DNA of 64,000 nucleotides from Pseudomonadota bacterium (GTDB lineage Bacteria; Pseudomonadota; Alphaproteobacteria; Rhizobiales; Devosiaceae). Location of the stretch: assembly GCA_023391095.1 (NCBI GenBank), contig JAEWBN010000003.1, positions 71,803 through 135,802 of the forward strand. Reading direction: 5' to 3'. A program made the position numbers and the translations under genes. Of this stretch, positions 18,379 to 27,183 are shown piece by piece. The notes below the pieces were generated by a model. The model ran no database searches and was not told where the DNA came from. It saw only the letters and a program-made list of their open reading frames with translations. How positions within the stretch are numbered: the first letter of the stretch is position 1; every line of letters begins with the position of its first letter.

Positions 18379-19980
18379 ATGCGGACGTCGGAGGCAACCG
18401 ACGCCGGCGCACTGCGATTCCGCGCCGGCCGAAACACCGTGGGGACACCTGTATCCCCCATAACTTTTGCCATCGCCGCCACCGCCTTCCTTGCTGCTGG
18501 GCTCTTCATTCTTCACGACATCGTCCGCACCTATGGCGAAGCCCGTCGGGAACTCCATCTCATTGCAGAAAGCGTTGCAGATCAACTGGTTAGCCAGGAT
18601 CATGACGCCGTCTACGCCGCGCTCGACAGCTCGCTTGCCCGCTACGACGCCGTCAGCCGCGCCAGCATCGTCAATGGCGCCATGCCGTCCAACGACCCGC
18701 TAAGTCTTTCATTTCCTTTATCAAATTCCAACATTCTGGCGCTTCAGCCGGCGCATGATGCCCTGATCGCCGGTGTCGCCGGCCGCGGTGCTGCAGCCCT
18801 GGGCCTTGCCGGTCTCTTCACCTTCTTTGCCGCTTACCGCCGTCGTCCGGCCGACATGCCCGATCCGCTACAACGCTTTAATTACAAGCAGTTAGCTGCC
18901 GCCCTCCCCCTCGGCATCGCCTGCTGGACGCGCTCGGGCGAGATGATCGTCTGCAACGATCACTACCGCAGCCGCCTCGGACTGCGCGACACCACCCTCA
19001 CCTACCAGCAAGCCGTCAGCCACCTCATCGCCGGCGGCTACATGAAGCTGATGCGGGAAGACGACACCAACCGCCTTCTGGAACTGCACTGTGAAGACGG
19101 CTCGTGCCTTCTGATCGACGAACGGCCGCTGGGTGAAGGCTCGTTCATGACGCTGATCTCTGACGTGACCGAGCGCAAGCGGACCGTGGAGATGCTGGAC
19201 GCGATCCGCGAAGACCAGCGGCAACTGGCTCGCCGCTACCACGAGGAAAAGCTCAAGGCCGAGGCGGCCAGCCGGGCGAAGACGAATTTCCTCGCCCATC
19301 TCAGCCACGATATCCGCACACCGCTCAACCACATCATCGGCTTTGCCGACCTGATGCAGCACGAGACCTATGGCCCGCTCGGCGACCCGCGCTATGTGGA
19401 ATATGTCCAGTCCATCAAGGCTTCCGGCGACCATCTGCTCAAATCCTTCGCCACCATCCTCGACCTAGCCGAACTCGAAGGCGGGCAAAAAGTGTTGCGC
19501 CAGGAACCCGTGCTGCTCGACGAGGTCATCGAAACCACGGCGCAGCGGTTCCGCGGGCAGATCGAGCGGGCGGGACAGCGTCTGAAACTCCGCAAGCCTA
19601 GCGGAGCCGTGCTGAGGGGCGATCGTCTCGGGCTGACGCGCATGATCGGGAATATTGTCGACAACGCAGTGCGTTACTCGCGACCGGGCGACGAAATCAC
19701 TCTGGCCGCCTATGCAGCGGACGATGGCGTTGTGATCGAAATCACCGATACCGGCATCGGCATGAGCGCTGAGCGCCTTGCCAGCCTGTCGCAACCCTTC
19801 GCCATGGGCGACGCGACCTTTACGCGGGGCGAATCCGGACCGGGCCTGGGCATCTCCATTGCCCGCGCCATCGCCGAGCTGAGCGGCGGGCACATGGCCA
19901 TAGACTCGGCCCCTGCCCTCGGCACCACTGTGGCCATCACCCTGCCGGTCGAGCAAGCTGCCGCTGAGCTTGCCGCCTAG
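18379..19980 (+). CDS. Membrane sensor histidine kinase (PleC/DivJ-like core)
   Basis: The 533-residue product has two membrane helices (about 28-48 and 130-152) flanking a short external loop, a PAS-like region (about 170-270), then HisKA with phospho-acceptor H310 (HLSHDIRTPLNHIIGF) and a HATPase domain with the N-box NIVDNAVRYS, G1 DTGIGM and G2 GPGLGIS. The dimerisation sequence resembles the alphaproteobacterial PleC/DivJ/CckA group, whose members feed cell-cycle regulators, but no cognate regulator lies nearby, so its pathway is open. The ATG at 18379 follows CGGAG. It is convergent with glnE. Confidence 0.85.
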   Translation: MRTSEATDAGALRFRAGRNTVGTPVSPITFAIAATAFLAAGLFILHDIVRTYGEARRELHLIAESVADQLVSQDHDAVYAALDSSLARYDAVSRASIVNGAMPSNDPLSLSFPLSNSNILALQPAHDALIAGVAGRGAAALGLAGLFTFFAAYRRRPADMPDPLQRFNYKQLAAALPLGIACWTRSGEMIVCNDHYRSRLGLRDTTLTYQQAVSHLIAGGYMKLMREDDTNRLLELHCEDGSCLLIDERPLGEGSFMTLISDVTERKRTVEMLDAIREDQRQLARRYHEEKLKAEAASRAKTNFLAHLSHDIRTPLNHIIGFADLMQHETYGPLGDPRYVEYVQSIKASGDHLLKSFATILDLAELEGGQKVLRQEPVLLDEVIETTAQRFRGQIERAGQRLKLRKPSGAVLRGDRLGLTRMIGNIVDNAVRYSRPGDEITLAAYAADDGVVIEITDTGIGMSAERLASLSQPFAMGDATFTRGESGPGLGISIARAIAELSGGHMAIDSAPALGTTVAITLPVEQAAAELAA

Positions 19981-19983
19981 CCG

Positions 19984-22863
19984 CTATAGCTGCCGGGCGC
20001 GCTCATACCACGTGGCAGCAGCCGCGGAGACCTCTGCCTGCATTTCCCTTATGTCCAGTTCGAGGCGCCCGAAGTCGGGATAGTGTGCCAGTTGGGCTAG
20101 AAGATCTTTGAAGGCTAGCGACCACGCCTCATCCTTGAACGGGCTGATGAGGGCAGAGCTCATGACCTGAAGGATGGTTGAGTAGACCGTGTGGATTTCC
20201 GCCAGCCGCCCGCCGCTCGGGACAAGGCCGGTTTCGCCCAGGCGCGCCAGAACGCGTGCCGTGGGCGCCTGGGGCAGGCTGATTGTCTCACCAGCGACAA
20301 GCTGAGCAGACTGGGCAATGAACTCGAGGTCCACCAGACCGCCGCCGGCAAGCTTGAGATCGAAGGGATGGCGCGGCTTGCGTTCGCGGGCCATGAGGGC
20401 GCGCATGGTCGTTACGTCTTCAATGGTCTTGGCGATATCGCGAGGCCTCTTCATCACCTCGGCTATAGCAGCGTCCACTTCGCCGCCCAAAGCGCCGGTC
20501 GCGGTCACGACCCGTGCACGGCTCAGCGCGAGATGTTCCCAGGTCCAGGCATTGTCCTTGTGATAGGCGCGGAAACCGGAGAGGCTTGTCGCCAGAGGAC
20601 CAGCATTGCCGGACGGGCGCAGGCGCATGTCCGCCTCGTAGAGCACGCCCTCGGCCGTGGGCGCTGAAATGGCCGCGACAAGCCGCTGAGTCAGCCGCGC
20701 GAAATAGTGCGGTGTCGCCAGGGCGCGCTCGCCATCGGACTCCGTATCCGGCGCATCATACAGCAGGATGAAATCGAGATCCGACGTGTAGGTCATTTCC
20801 CGGCTGGCCATCTTGCCGAACGCAACGAGCGCCGTTTCCGCACCCGCAATTACGCCATGGCGAACGGCGAATTCCTCGCGGACCTTGGCGTAGAGCCGGT
20901 TGAGCAAGGTTTCCGCAAGCGCGGTGAACTGCTCACCGGCCCCTGTGGTGCTGACAGTCCCGGACAGCAAACCCGCCGCAACCAGAAACTTCTGTTCCTG
21001 CCCGATGATACGGGCACGGTCGATGAGCTCTTCATAGGAGCGGGCGTCGGCGAGGAAGGCGTCGACCTTGGCCACAAGCACATCGCGATGGGTGACGTCA
21101 TTGGCGAAGGCCGGGTCGATGAGGCCATCCACCACATGCGCGCGATGGATCACCGCTTCGGCCATTCGCGGCGCAGAGGCCATGAACTGTACGAGGAGGG
21201 TGCGCAGCTGATCGTGATTGCGCAGTAACGCAAAAAGCTGCACCCCCGCCGGGAGACGCGACAGGAAATTGTCGAAGCGCGACAGGGCTTCGTCGGCATT
21301 GCCGGCCGCACTCAGGGTTTTGAGAAGGGCAGGCAGGAGCTCGGTCAGATGCGCCCTCGCCGCAGAGGTGCGCGTTGCGGCGTAGCTGCCATAGTGCCAC
21401 TTGCGCACCGTTTCGATGACCTTGCCGGCATCGGCAAAACCCATGCCTGTTAGTGTTTCGAGCGTGCCCGGATCGTCATCGCTACCGGTAAAGACCAGAT
21501 TGCCGTCATCGGCGCCCAATGTTTCGCCCTCGGCAAAAAGACCGCCGTAATAGCGCGCTACCCGCTCCAGAGCCTGCCGATACTGCGTCTCGAAACGGGC
21601 ACGGTCAGGCTCGCCCATAAGCCGGCCGATGATTTCGACCCCTTCGCTGGTCTCGGGCATGATGTGGGTCTGCTCATCGCGCAGCATTTGCAGCCGGTTT
21701 TCAACGGCCCGCAGATACCAATAGGTCTCGGTCAGTTCACTGGCGGTGCGCGGGCTGATCCAGTTTGCGTCGGCAAGCGCCTTGAGAGCGACGGACGTCG
21801 GACGGACCCGCAGCGACTTATCCCGCCCACCCGCGATCAACTGCTGGGTCTGGGCGAAAAATTCGATCTCGCGAATACCGCCTCGGCCCAATTTGACATT
21901 GTGCCCCTCGACGCGGATATCGCCGACCTTCTTGGAGACATTGATCTGCCGCTTCATCGCCTGGATGTCCGCGATGGTTGCGAAGTCCAGATGCTTGCGC
22001 CAGACATAGGGCGCCAGTTCCTTGAGAAAGGCCTCGCCAACCGCCTTGTCGCCCGCGCAGGGTCGGGCCTTGATCCAGGCGGCGCGCTCCCAATTCTGGC
22101 CGCGAACCTCATAATAGGCCAGGGCGGCATCAACCGAGATGGCCACTGGCGTCGATCCAGGATCCGGGCGCAAGCGCAAATCCGTCCGAAACACATAGCC
22201 TCCCACCGCGCGATCCTCCATCAGCGCAACGAGCTTCTGCACCATGCGCGAATAGATTTTCGTGCCTTCGCCGGGGTCCACCAGTACCGGTTTCTGGGGA
22301 TCAAAGAACGCGACTATGTCGATGTCCGAGGAGTAATTGAGCTCACGGCCGCCATGCTTGCCCAGGGCGAAGAGTGCCAGGCCGGAATTGGCTGCTGTAG
22401 CGCCCTCAAGCGGGAGGGTCAGAAGGCCTTTCTGGTGTGCCTGACGCATGAGAAAATCGAGCGCGGCCTCAAGGGCGGCATCCGCAAGGTCGGAAAGCGC
22501 CTCGGTGGCGCGCGCCGTCGTCCACGCCCCGCCCGTTTCCGCCACGGCGGCAAGGAGCGCCGTCCGGCCTTTGGCGTGGCGAAGGCTTTTTGAAAGGGTG
22601 GATTCGTCCTCAGTGCGACCCGCAAGTGCGACGCCGTCAAGCAAAGTGGCGGATGCTGCGTCGGGCTCGGCGCTCAGCACATCGGCGAGCCAGGTGGCGT
22701 GGGTGCGGGCAAGCTCAAGCAGGTAGGGTGCCGATTCCAGGAGGGTCGAGACTGCGTTTCCCGCTCCGCGAAGCGCTGCGGCGTCCTCTGCCGGTAGCTC
22801 TGCCAGCAAGGCATCGAACTGGGGATGGGCAATAGCGGGCAGAGGCGCAAGGTGCATGGTCAT
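19984..22863 (-). CDS. glnE: Bifunctional glutamine synthetase adenylyltransferase/deadenylase
   Basis: GlnE adds AMP to, or removes it from, glutamine synthetase under control of PII and glutamine. The 959-residue protein has the two nucleotidyltransferase halves in tandem: the deadenylylase half with YSSDIDIVAFFD near residue 178 and the adenylylase half with YTSDLDFILLYD near 695, joined by the PII-uridylyltransferase-like helical regions. Size matches the family (about 950-980). Its position next to the kinase/regulator/degP/ccm block repeats a gene order familiar in Hyphomicrobiales. Confidence 0.95.
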   Translation of the reverse strand: MTMHLAPLPAIAHPQFDALLAELPAEDAAALRGAGNAVSTLLESAPYLLELARTHATWLADVLSAEPDAASATLLDGVALAGRTEDESTLSKSLRHAKGRTALLAAVAETGGAWTTARATEALSDLADAALEAALDFLMRQAHQKGLLTLPLEGATAANSGLALFALGKHGGRELNYSSDIDIVAFFDPQKPVLVDPGEGTKIYSRMVQKLVALMEDRAVGGYVFRTDLRLRPDPGSTPVAISVDAALAYYEVRGQNWERAAWIKARPCAGDKAVGEAFLKELAPYVWRKHLDFATIADIQAMKRQINVSKKVGDIRVEGHNVKLGRGGIREIEFFAQTQQLIAGGRDKSLRVRPTSVALKALADANWISPRTASELTETYWYLRAVENRLQMLRDEQTHIMPETSEGVEIIGRLMGEPDRARFETQYRQALERVARYYGGLFAEGETLGADDGNLVFTGSDDDPGTLETLTGMGFADAGKVIETVRKWHYGSYAATRTSAARAHLTELLPALLKTLSAAGNADEALSRFDNFLSRLPAGVQLFALLRNHDQLRTLLVQFMASAPRMAEAVIHRAHVVDGLIDPAFANDVTHRDVLVAKVDAFLADARSYEELIDRARIIGQEQKFLVAAGLLSGTVSTTGAGEQFTALAETLLNRLYAKVREEFAVRHGVIAGAETALVAFGKMASREMTYTSDLDFILLYDAPDTESDGERALATPHYFARLTQRLVAAISAPTAEGVLYEADMRLRPSGNAGPLATSLSGFRAYHKDNAWTWEHLALSRARVVTATGALGGEVDAAIAEVMKRPRDIAKTIEDVTTMRALMARERKPRHPFDLKLAGGGLVDLEFIAQSAQLVAGETISLPQAPTARVLARLGETGLVPSGGRLAEIHTVYSTILQVMSSALISPFKDEAWSLAFKDLLAQLAHYPDFGRLELDIREMQAEVSAAAATWYERARQL

Positions 22864-22919
22864 GTCCGAGGGATAGCTTGCGTCGAGTGCGGCGGCAAGC
22901 AGGCCGCTCAGGGCCGAGA

Positions 22920-24317
22920 TCAGCTCAACGGCAGGCTCAGGACAGCGCGGACGCCGGGGCCATTGTCCTCGATATGGAAAAGTCCACCATGAAGGCGCGC
23001 AACGGCGCTTACAAGGGACAGGCCCAACCCCGAACCGGGTTCGGAGCGGCTCTCCTCGAGACGCACGAAGCGCTCAAGCACGCGATCCCGTTCCGCCTCG
23101 GGAATGCCTGGCCCGTTGTCGGCTACGGTGATGACTGCGCGATCGGCCTGCGCCTCAAGGGTTATGCTGATCCGACCGTGGCTGCCATCTTCGGGCCGAG
23201 CATATTTGACGGCGTTTTCGAGAAGGTTGACCATGGCCTGGCCGATCAGTTCGCGATTGGCCTTCAGTGTGATGCCGTCGGCAATGCTGGTCGAGACGTC
23301 GATCCCGGCATCCTCGGCGACCGGTCCGTAGAGTTCGGCCACATCGGCGACGATGGTGCTGACATCGATGGGCGACAGCACGCCAGAGGGCGCACCGGCC
23401 TCGACGCGCGCGATCATCAGCAGGGCATTGAAGGTGCGGATGAGCCGGTCGCTTTCAGCGATGATGGTCTCGAGCGCCTTTTCACGGGTTTCCGGCCCGG
23501 CCGATTCCCGCAGTGCGGCCTCTGCCTGGTTGCGCAGGCGTGTCAGGGGCGTCTTGAGGTCATGGGCGACATTGTCGGTGACCTCTTTCAGCCCCTGCAG
23601 AAGTTGCTCGATCCGGTCCAGCATGGCGTTGAGATTGGTGGCAAGCCCGTCGAATTCGTCGTTGCGCCGTGTGACAGGGACGCGCTCGGAGAGATTGCCC
23701 GACATGATCTTGGTCGAGGTGTCGCGGATGGTGTCGATGCGGCGCAGCACGCGGCGCGCCGTGATCCCACCTGCCAGCACGGAGAAAAGGATGATGCCGA
23801 CGACGCCCACAAGAAAACTCTGGAGGATGATGGCCGAGTAGCCGCGGCGCTCTACGACGTCGCGTCCCACAACCAGCCGCATGCCATTGTCGAGCGCCAC
23901 CGAGCGTACAACGGCCACGCCGTTGCGCGTTTCACCGGAATTGTCGCTGAGGGGATTGGGTCGCTCGTAGTTGAAACTATAGACGCCGGGCTCGATCAGC
24001 ACTTCTGCCGGCACCGTGGAGACATTGCCCAGCAAGTAGAGCCCTGATGCGTCACCGAGAAAATAGATGCCGGGTCCGGGCTGGCTGGCGAGTCGGCTCA
24101 CAGCAAAGGCAAGCGCTCGCACCCCCTGGGTAGCCTCCAGCCGCTCGAGCACCCGCACTTCCTGATCGATGGCATCGGTTTGCTGGCGCTGGATCTGCAT
24201 GCTGGATTGCCAGCCGATGAAGGCCATCAGCAGGATGGCAAAGATGCTGAAGATCGCGATGAAGGTCGCCGTCAGCCGAACGGTGGAAGTCCGCCAAACC
24301 TGGGCGAAGCGGCTCAC
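22920..24317 (-). CDS. HAMP-containing sensor histidine kinase, partner of the adjacent regulator
   Basis: A 465-residue kinase starting at GTG 24317, three bases after the regulator stop, so the two are co-transcribed and probably coupled. One membrane helix at about 14-34, a periplasmic sensor of about 125 residues, a second helix about 165-185, then HAMP, HisKA with NVAHDLKTPLTRLRNQ, and HATPase (NLLENAVKYA, DNGPGIP, GSGLGLSLV). Linked to DegP and the cytochrome c maturation genes, it may sense envelope stress. This is inference from context. Confidence 0.87.
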   Translation of the reverse strand: MSRFAQVWRTSTVRLTATFIAIFSIFAILLMAFIGWQSSMQIQRQQTDAIDQEVRVLERLEATQGVRALAFAVSRLASQPGPGIYFLGDASGLYLLGNVSTVPAEVLIEPGVYSFNYERPNPLSDNSGETRNGVAVVRSVALDNGMRLVVGRDVVERRGYSAIILQSFLVGVVGIILFSVLAGGITARRVLRRIDTIRDTSTKIMSGNLSERVPVTRRNDEFDGLATNLNAMLDRIEQLLQGLKEVTDNVAHDLKTPLTRLRNQAEAALRESAGPETREKALETIIAESDRLIRTFNALLMIARVEAGAPSGVLSPIDVSTIVADVAELYGPVAEDAGIDVSTSIADGITLKANRELIGQAMVNLLENAVKYARPEDGSHGRISITLEAQADRAVITVADNGPGIPEAERDRVLERFVRLEESRSEPGSGLGLSLVSAVARLHGGLFHIEDNGPGVRAVLSLPLS

Positions 24318-24320
24318 GGA

Positions 24321-24992
24321 TTATTCCTTGATCATGTAGCCGGCGCCACGCACCGTATGGAGAAGCGGAGTGGCATGGCCCTTGTCGATCTTGGAGCGCA
24401 GGCGGGACATGTGCACGTCGATGACATTGGTCTGTGGGTCGAAATGATAGTCCCAGACGTTTTCGAGGAGCATGGTGCGGGTGACCACCTTGCCTGCATG
24501 CTTCATGAGATATTCAAGCAGCCGAAATTCGCGTGGCTGGAGCAGGATTGCTTCACCGTCCCGCTCGACCTTGCGGCTCAGCCGATCAAGCGTCAGCCCG
24601 CCAACGGCGTAGGACGTGGCGGCCTCAACCGGACTGGAGCGGCGTGCGAGCACTTCGATGCGGGCCAGCAATTCAGTGAAGGCGTAGGGTTTGGTGAGAT
24701 AATCATCGCCCCCTGCCCTGAGGCCGGTGACGCGATCATCCACTTCGCCAAGCGCCGAGAGGATCAAGACGGGGGTATTGTCGCCCTCGGCTCGAAGGCT
24801 TTCGATAATGGAAAGGCCATCGCGGCGAGGCAGCATGCGGTCCACGACGAGGACGTCATAATCCATGCCGGAAGCCATTGCGTAGCCGGCTTCACCATCT
24901 GCTGCATGGTGGGTGACGTGCCCGGCCTCATCCAGCGCCTGGATAAGATAGCTGGCGGCCTCGCGATCGTCTTCGATCAGCAGAATTTTCAC
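24321..24992 (-). CDS. OmpR-family response regulator downstream of degP
   Basis: The product is a 223-residue receiver plus winged-helix DNA-binding protein. The start chosen is GTG 24992 (VKILLIEDD), which opens directly on the first receiver strand and has GGAG before it; an upstream ATG would add an unsupported 17 residues over a hairpin. The phospho-acceptor lies in DVLVVDRMLP, with the K of YLTKPYAF and the C-terminal TNVIDVHMSRLRSKI recognition region. It forms a unit with the kinase that follows at once and with degP before it. Confidence 0.88.
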   Translation of the reverse strand: MKILLIEDDREAASYLIQALDEAGHVTHHAADGEAGYAMASGMDYDVLVVDRMLPRRDGLSIIESLRAEGDNTPVLILSALGEVDDRVTGLRAGGDDYLTKPYAFTELLARIEVLARRSSPVEAATSYAVGGLTLDRLSRKVERDGEAILLQPREFRLLEYLMKHAGKVVTRTMLLENVWDYHFDPQTNVIDVHMSRLRSKIDKGHATPLLHTVRGAGYMIKE

Positions 24993-25014
24993 CCGGGACG
25001 CTCCGCGATGCAGA

Positions 25015-25042
25015 TGGTCCCGGGCGCTGACGCCCGGGACCA
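25015..25042. terminator. Perfect 12-bp hairpin between degP and the response regulator gene
   Basis: TGGTCCCGGGCG (25015-25026), loop CTGA, and CGCCCGGGACCA (25031-25042) form a perfect 12-bp stem in the 57-bp gap between the degP stop and the regulator start. No T-run follows on the minus strand. It may slow or partly end transcription, or protect the degP transcript, making regulator and kinase levels lower than DegP. Confidence 0.55.
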
Positions 25043-25049
25043 ATAGAGT

Positions 25050-26588
25050 TTACTCGGTGATCGGCAGACCGATGAAGCGCGCTTCGCCGTCGCGGGCCAC
25101 CTTTACCAGGGCGGTATTGAGCCCCTTGCTCTTCACGTTGGCAATGGCGTCGTTGAAGTCGCCGGCCGACTGAACGAGTTGGTTGTCCACTTCGAGGATC
25201 ACGTCGCCGGTGGCGAGGCCGCGACGACCCGCTTCGCTGCCGGGATCCACATTCTGGATCAGAAGGCCACCCGAGCCATCGCTATTGGGAACCAGCGTCA
25301 GGCCAAGACTGGTGGTTGCCTCAGGCACCGCCTGCGGCGGCACCGGGGCACCGGAGCTGTTGTCGGCCACCTGTTCCTCAAGCTGCTGGAGCTTGACGGA
25401 AACCTTGGTCTCCGCGCCGTCGCGCCAGATAGTCAGCTCGACAGTGGAGTCGGGGGACTTGCTGGCAATGGTACGGCTGAGGTCGAGCGCATCATCGATC
25501 TGGTCGCCGTCGACCTGAAGGATGATGTCGCCCGACTTGACGCCGGCAGCACCGGCCGGACCGTCTTCGGTGGGCTCACGCACAATGGCGCCGCGGGCAT
25601 TGGGCAGGCCGACGCTGTCGGCAATGTCCTTGCTGACGTCCTGGATGGAAACGCCCAGATAGCCACGGGTTACAGTGCCATCCTCGATCAGCTGACCGAC
25701 GATCTGCTTGACGGTGCCTGCGGGGATGGCAAAGGCGATACCGACATTGCCCCCGTTGGGAGAATAGATGGCGGTGTTGACGCCGACCACTTCCCCATTG
25801 GTGTTGAAGGCCGGGCCGCCGGAATTGCCGGTGTTGACGGCAGCATCGATCTGCAGGAAGTCGCCGTAGTTCGAACCGCCGATATTGCGGCCGGCGCCGG
25901 AGATCACGCCGACGGTGACAGTACCGCCGAGGCCAAACGGATTACCAACGGCCACGACCCAGTCACCCACGCGGCTCGGCTCGTCTTCGAAGGTCACGAA
26001 GGGCAGGTTTTCCCCTTCGATCTTCAGCACAGCCAGGTCAGTCCGCTCGTCGGTGCCGACGATGGTGGCCACCTGTTCGGAGCCGTCTTCAAAGACCACG
26101 GTCACCTTGGTCGCATCTTCGACGACGTGGTTGTTGGTTACGACATAGCCGTCATCGGAGATAATGAAGCCCGATCCGGCCGCCATGAACTGGCGCGGAC
26201 GAGGCTCGCCGCCGGAGCCGCCGGGGCGGCCAGGAGCGCCGGGGCCACCGAAGTTATCGAAGAAGTCTCGGAAGGGGTGATCTTCGGGCAGATCGGGGAA
26301 GTTGAATTCGAAATTGAAGTCGCGGCCGCCGCGCTGCACCGTTCGGCCCGGAGCTTCAGCTTCAACCAGGATGGACACAACGGCCGGCTTCACGGCCTCT
26401 ACCAGATCGGCAAAGCCCTGCTGGACGCTGGTCTGCGGCACGACGATCTGGGCGACGTTCTGCGCCTGGGCGTTTACGGCCTGACCATTGAGCACGAAGG
26501 CAGTCGAAACACCGCCAATGCCGACCACCAGGGCCAGGGCCGAGGCGCCCAACCAGCGGCTGGTACGCGAGAGAATAGTCGAACGCAT
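25050..26588 (-). CDS. degP: Periplasmic serine protease DegP/HtrA (Do family)
   Basis: A periplasmic chaperone-protease for misfolded envelope proteins. The 512-residue product has an N-terminal signal/anchor (residues about 10-35), a trypsin-like domain with triad H154 (NNHVVED), D184 (TDLAVLK) and S256 (GNSGGPA), then two PDZ domains (about 300-390 and 415-505). A Gly/Pro-rich segment near 113-132 lies in the regulatory loop. It follows ccmH by 139 bp and precedes a two-component pair, as in other Hyphomicrobiales. Confidence 0.93.
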   Translation of the reverse strand: MRSTILSRTSRWLGASALALVVGIGGVSTAFVLNGQAVNAQAQNVAQIVVPQTSVQQGFADLVEAVKPAVVSILVEAEAPGRTVQRGGRDFNFEFNFPDLPEDHPFRDFFDNFGGPGAPGRPGGSGGEPRPRQFMAAGSGFIISDDGYVVTNNHVVEDATKVTVVFEDGSEQVATIVGTDERTDLAVLKIEGENLPFVTFEDEPSRVGDWVVAVGNPFGLGGTVTVGVISGAGRNIGGSNYGDFLQIDAAVNTGNSGGPAFNTNGEVVGVNTAIYSPNGGNVGIAFAIPAGTVKQIVGQLIEDGTVTRGYLGVSIQDVSKDIADSVGLPNARGAIVREPTEDGPAGAAGVKSGDIILQVDGDQIDDALDLSRTIASKSPDSTVELTIWRDGAETKVSVKLQQLEEQVADNSSGAPVPPQAVPEATTSLGLTLVPNSDGSGGLLIQNVDPGSEAGRRGLATGDVILEVDNQLVQSAGDFNDAIANVKSKGLNTALVKVARDGEARFIGLPITE

Positions 26589-26666
26589 GAAACGGTCTCC
26601 TTGGATAAGCTCTCAACAGCTTGTGGCCATAGATATGGAGCACTTCGCCTTTCAGGGAAGTTGCGC

Positions 26667-26690
26667 CAACATTAAGCTTTGGCAATGTTG
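26667..26690. promoter_or_regulatory. Inverted repeat upstream of degP
   Basis: CAACATT (26667-26673) and AATGTTG (26684-26690) form exact arms around a 10-base spacer, about 80-100 bp before the degP start in the degP-ccmH gap. The position suits a regulator site, but arms of seven bases can arise by chance. Confidence 0.3.
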
Positions 26691-26727
26691 CGGGCTATAT
26701 TACGGCGACAGTTGAACTACCGCGCAG

Positions 26728-27183
26728 CTACTGGCGCGCGATCCGCTCCAGAGCGGCCTGCTCTTCCGGCGTCAGCTCAGCTGAAACAACCGGGGCTGTC
26801 CGGCGCCGAGCCGCGAACAGGAGCGCAACAAGCCCAATCACCAGCAGCGCCGGGGCTGCAATCCACAACAGCAGTGTATGGCCGCCAATCCTCGGATTGA
26901 GCAGGACATATTCGCCGTAGCGGTCCACCACATATTGCTCGACCTGGGCATTGGTATCCCCGGCCATGAGGCGTTCGCGCACGAGAACCCGAAGGTCCTT
27001 GGCGAGGTCTGCGTCGCTGTCGTCGATGGACTGGTTCTGACACACCAGGCAGCGCAACCCCGCAGAAATGTCGCGCGCGCGTTGCTCGAGCACCGGATCA
27101 GGCAGGATTTCATCCGGTGAAAGCGCGTTTGCCGGAACAGCAAGAGCCAGGGCCAGCGCAAGGATGATCGCCAGCCGGTTCAT
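26728..27183 (-). CDS. ccmH: Cytochrome c maturation protein CcmH (CycL)
   Basis: This is a thiol-disulfide protein that keeps the apocytochrome CXXCH cysteines reduced for haem attachment. The 151-residue product has a signal sequence, the hallmark LRCLVCQNQS around residue 47, a helical domain with RERLMAGD and a membrane helix around 103-124, followed by a short cytoplasmic tail. Its ATG overlaps the ccmF stop by 4 bases, so translation is coupled. Confidence 0.95.
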   Translation of the reverse strand: MNRLAIILALALALAVPANALSPDEILPDPVLEQRARDISAGLRCLVCQNQSIDDSDADLAKDLRVLVRERLMAGDTNAQVEQYVVDRYGEYVLLNPRIGGHTLLLWIAAPALLVIGLVALLFAARRRTAPVVSAELTPEEQAALERIARQ

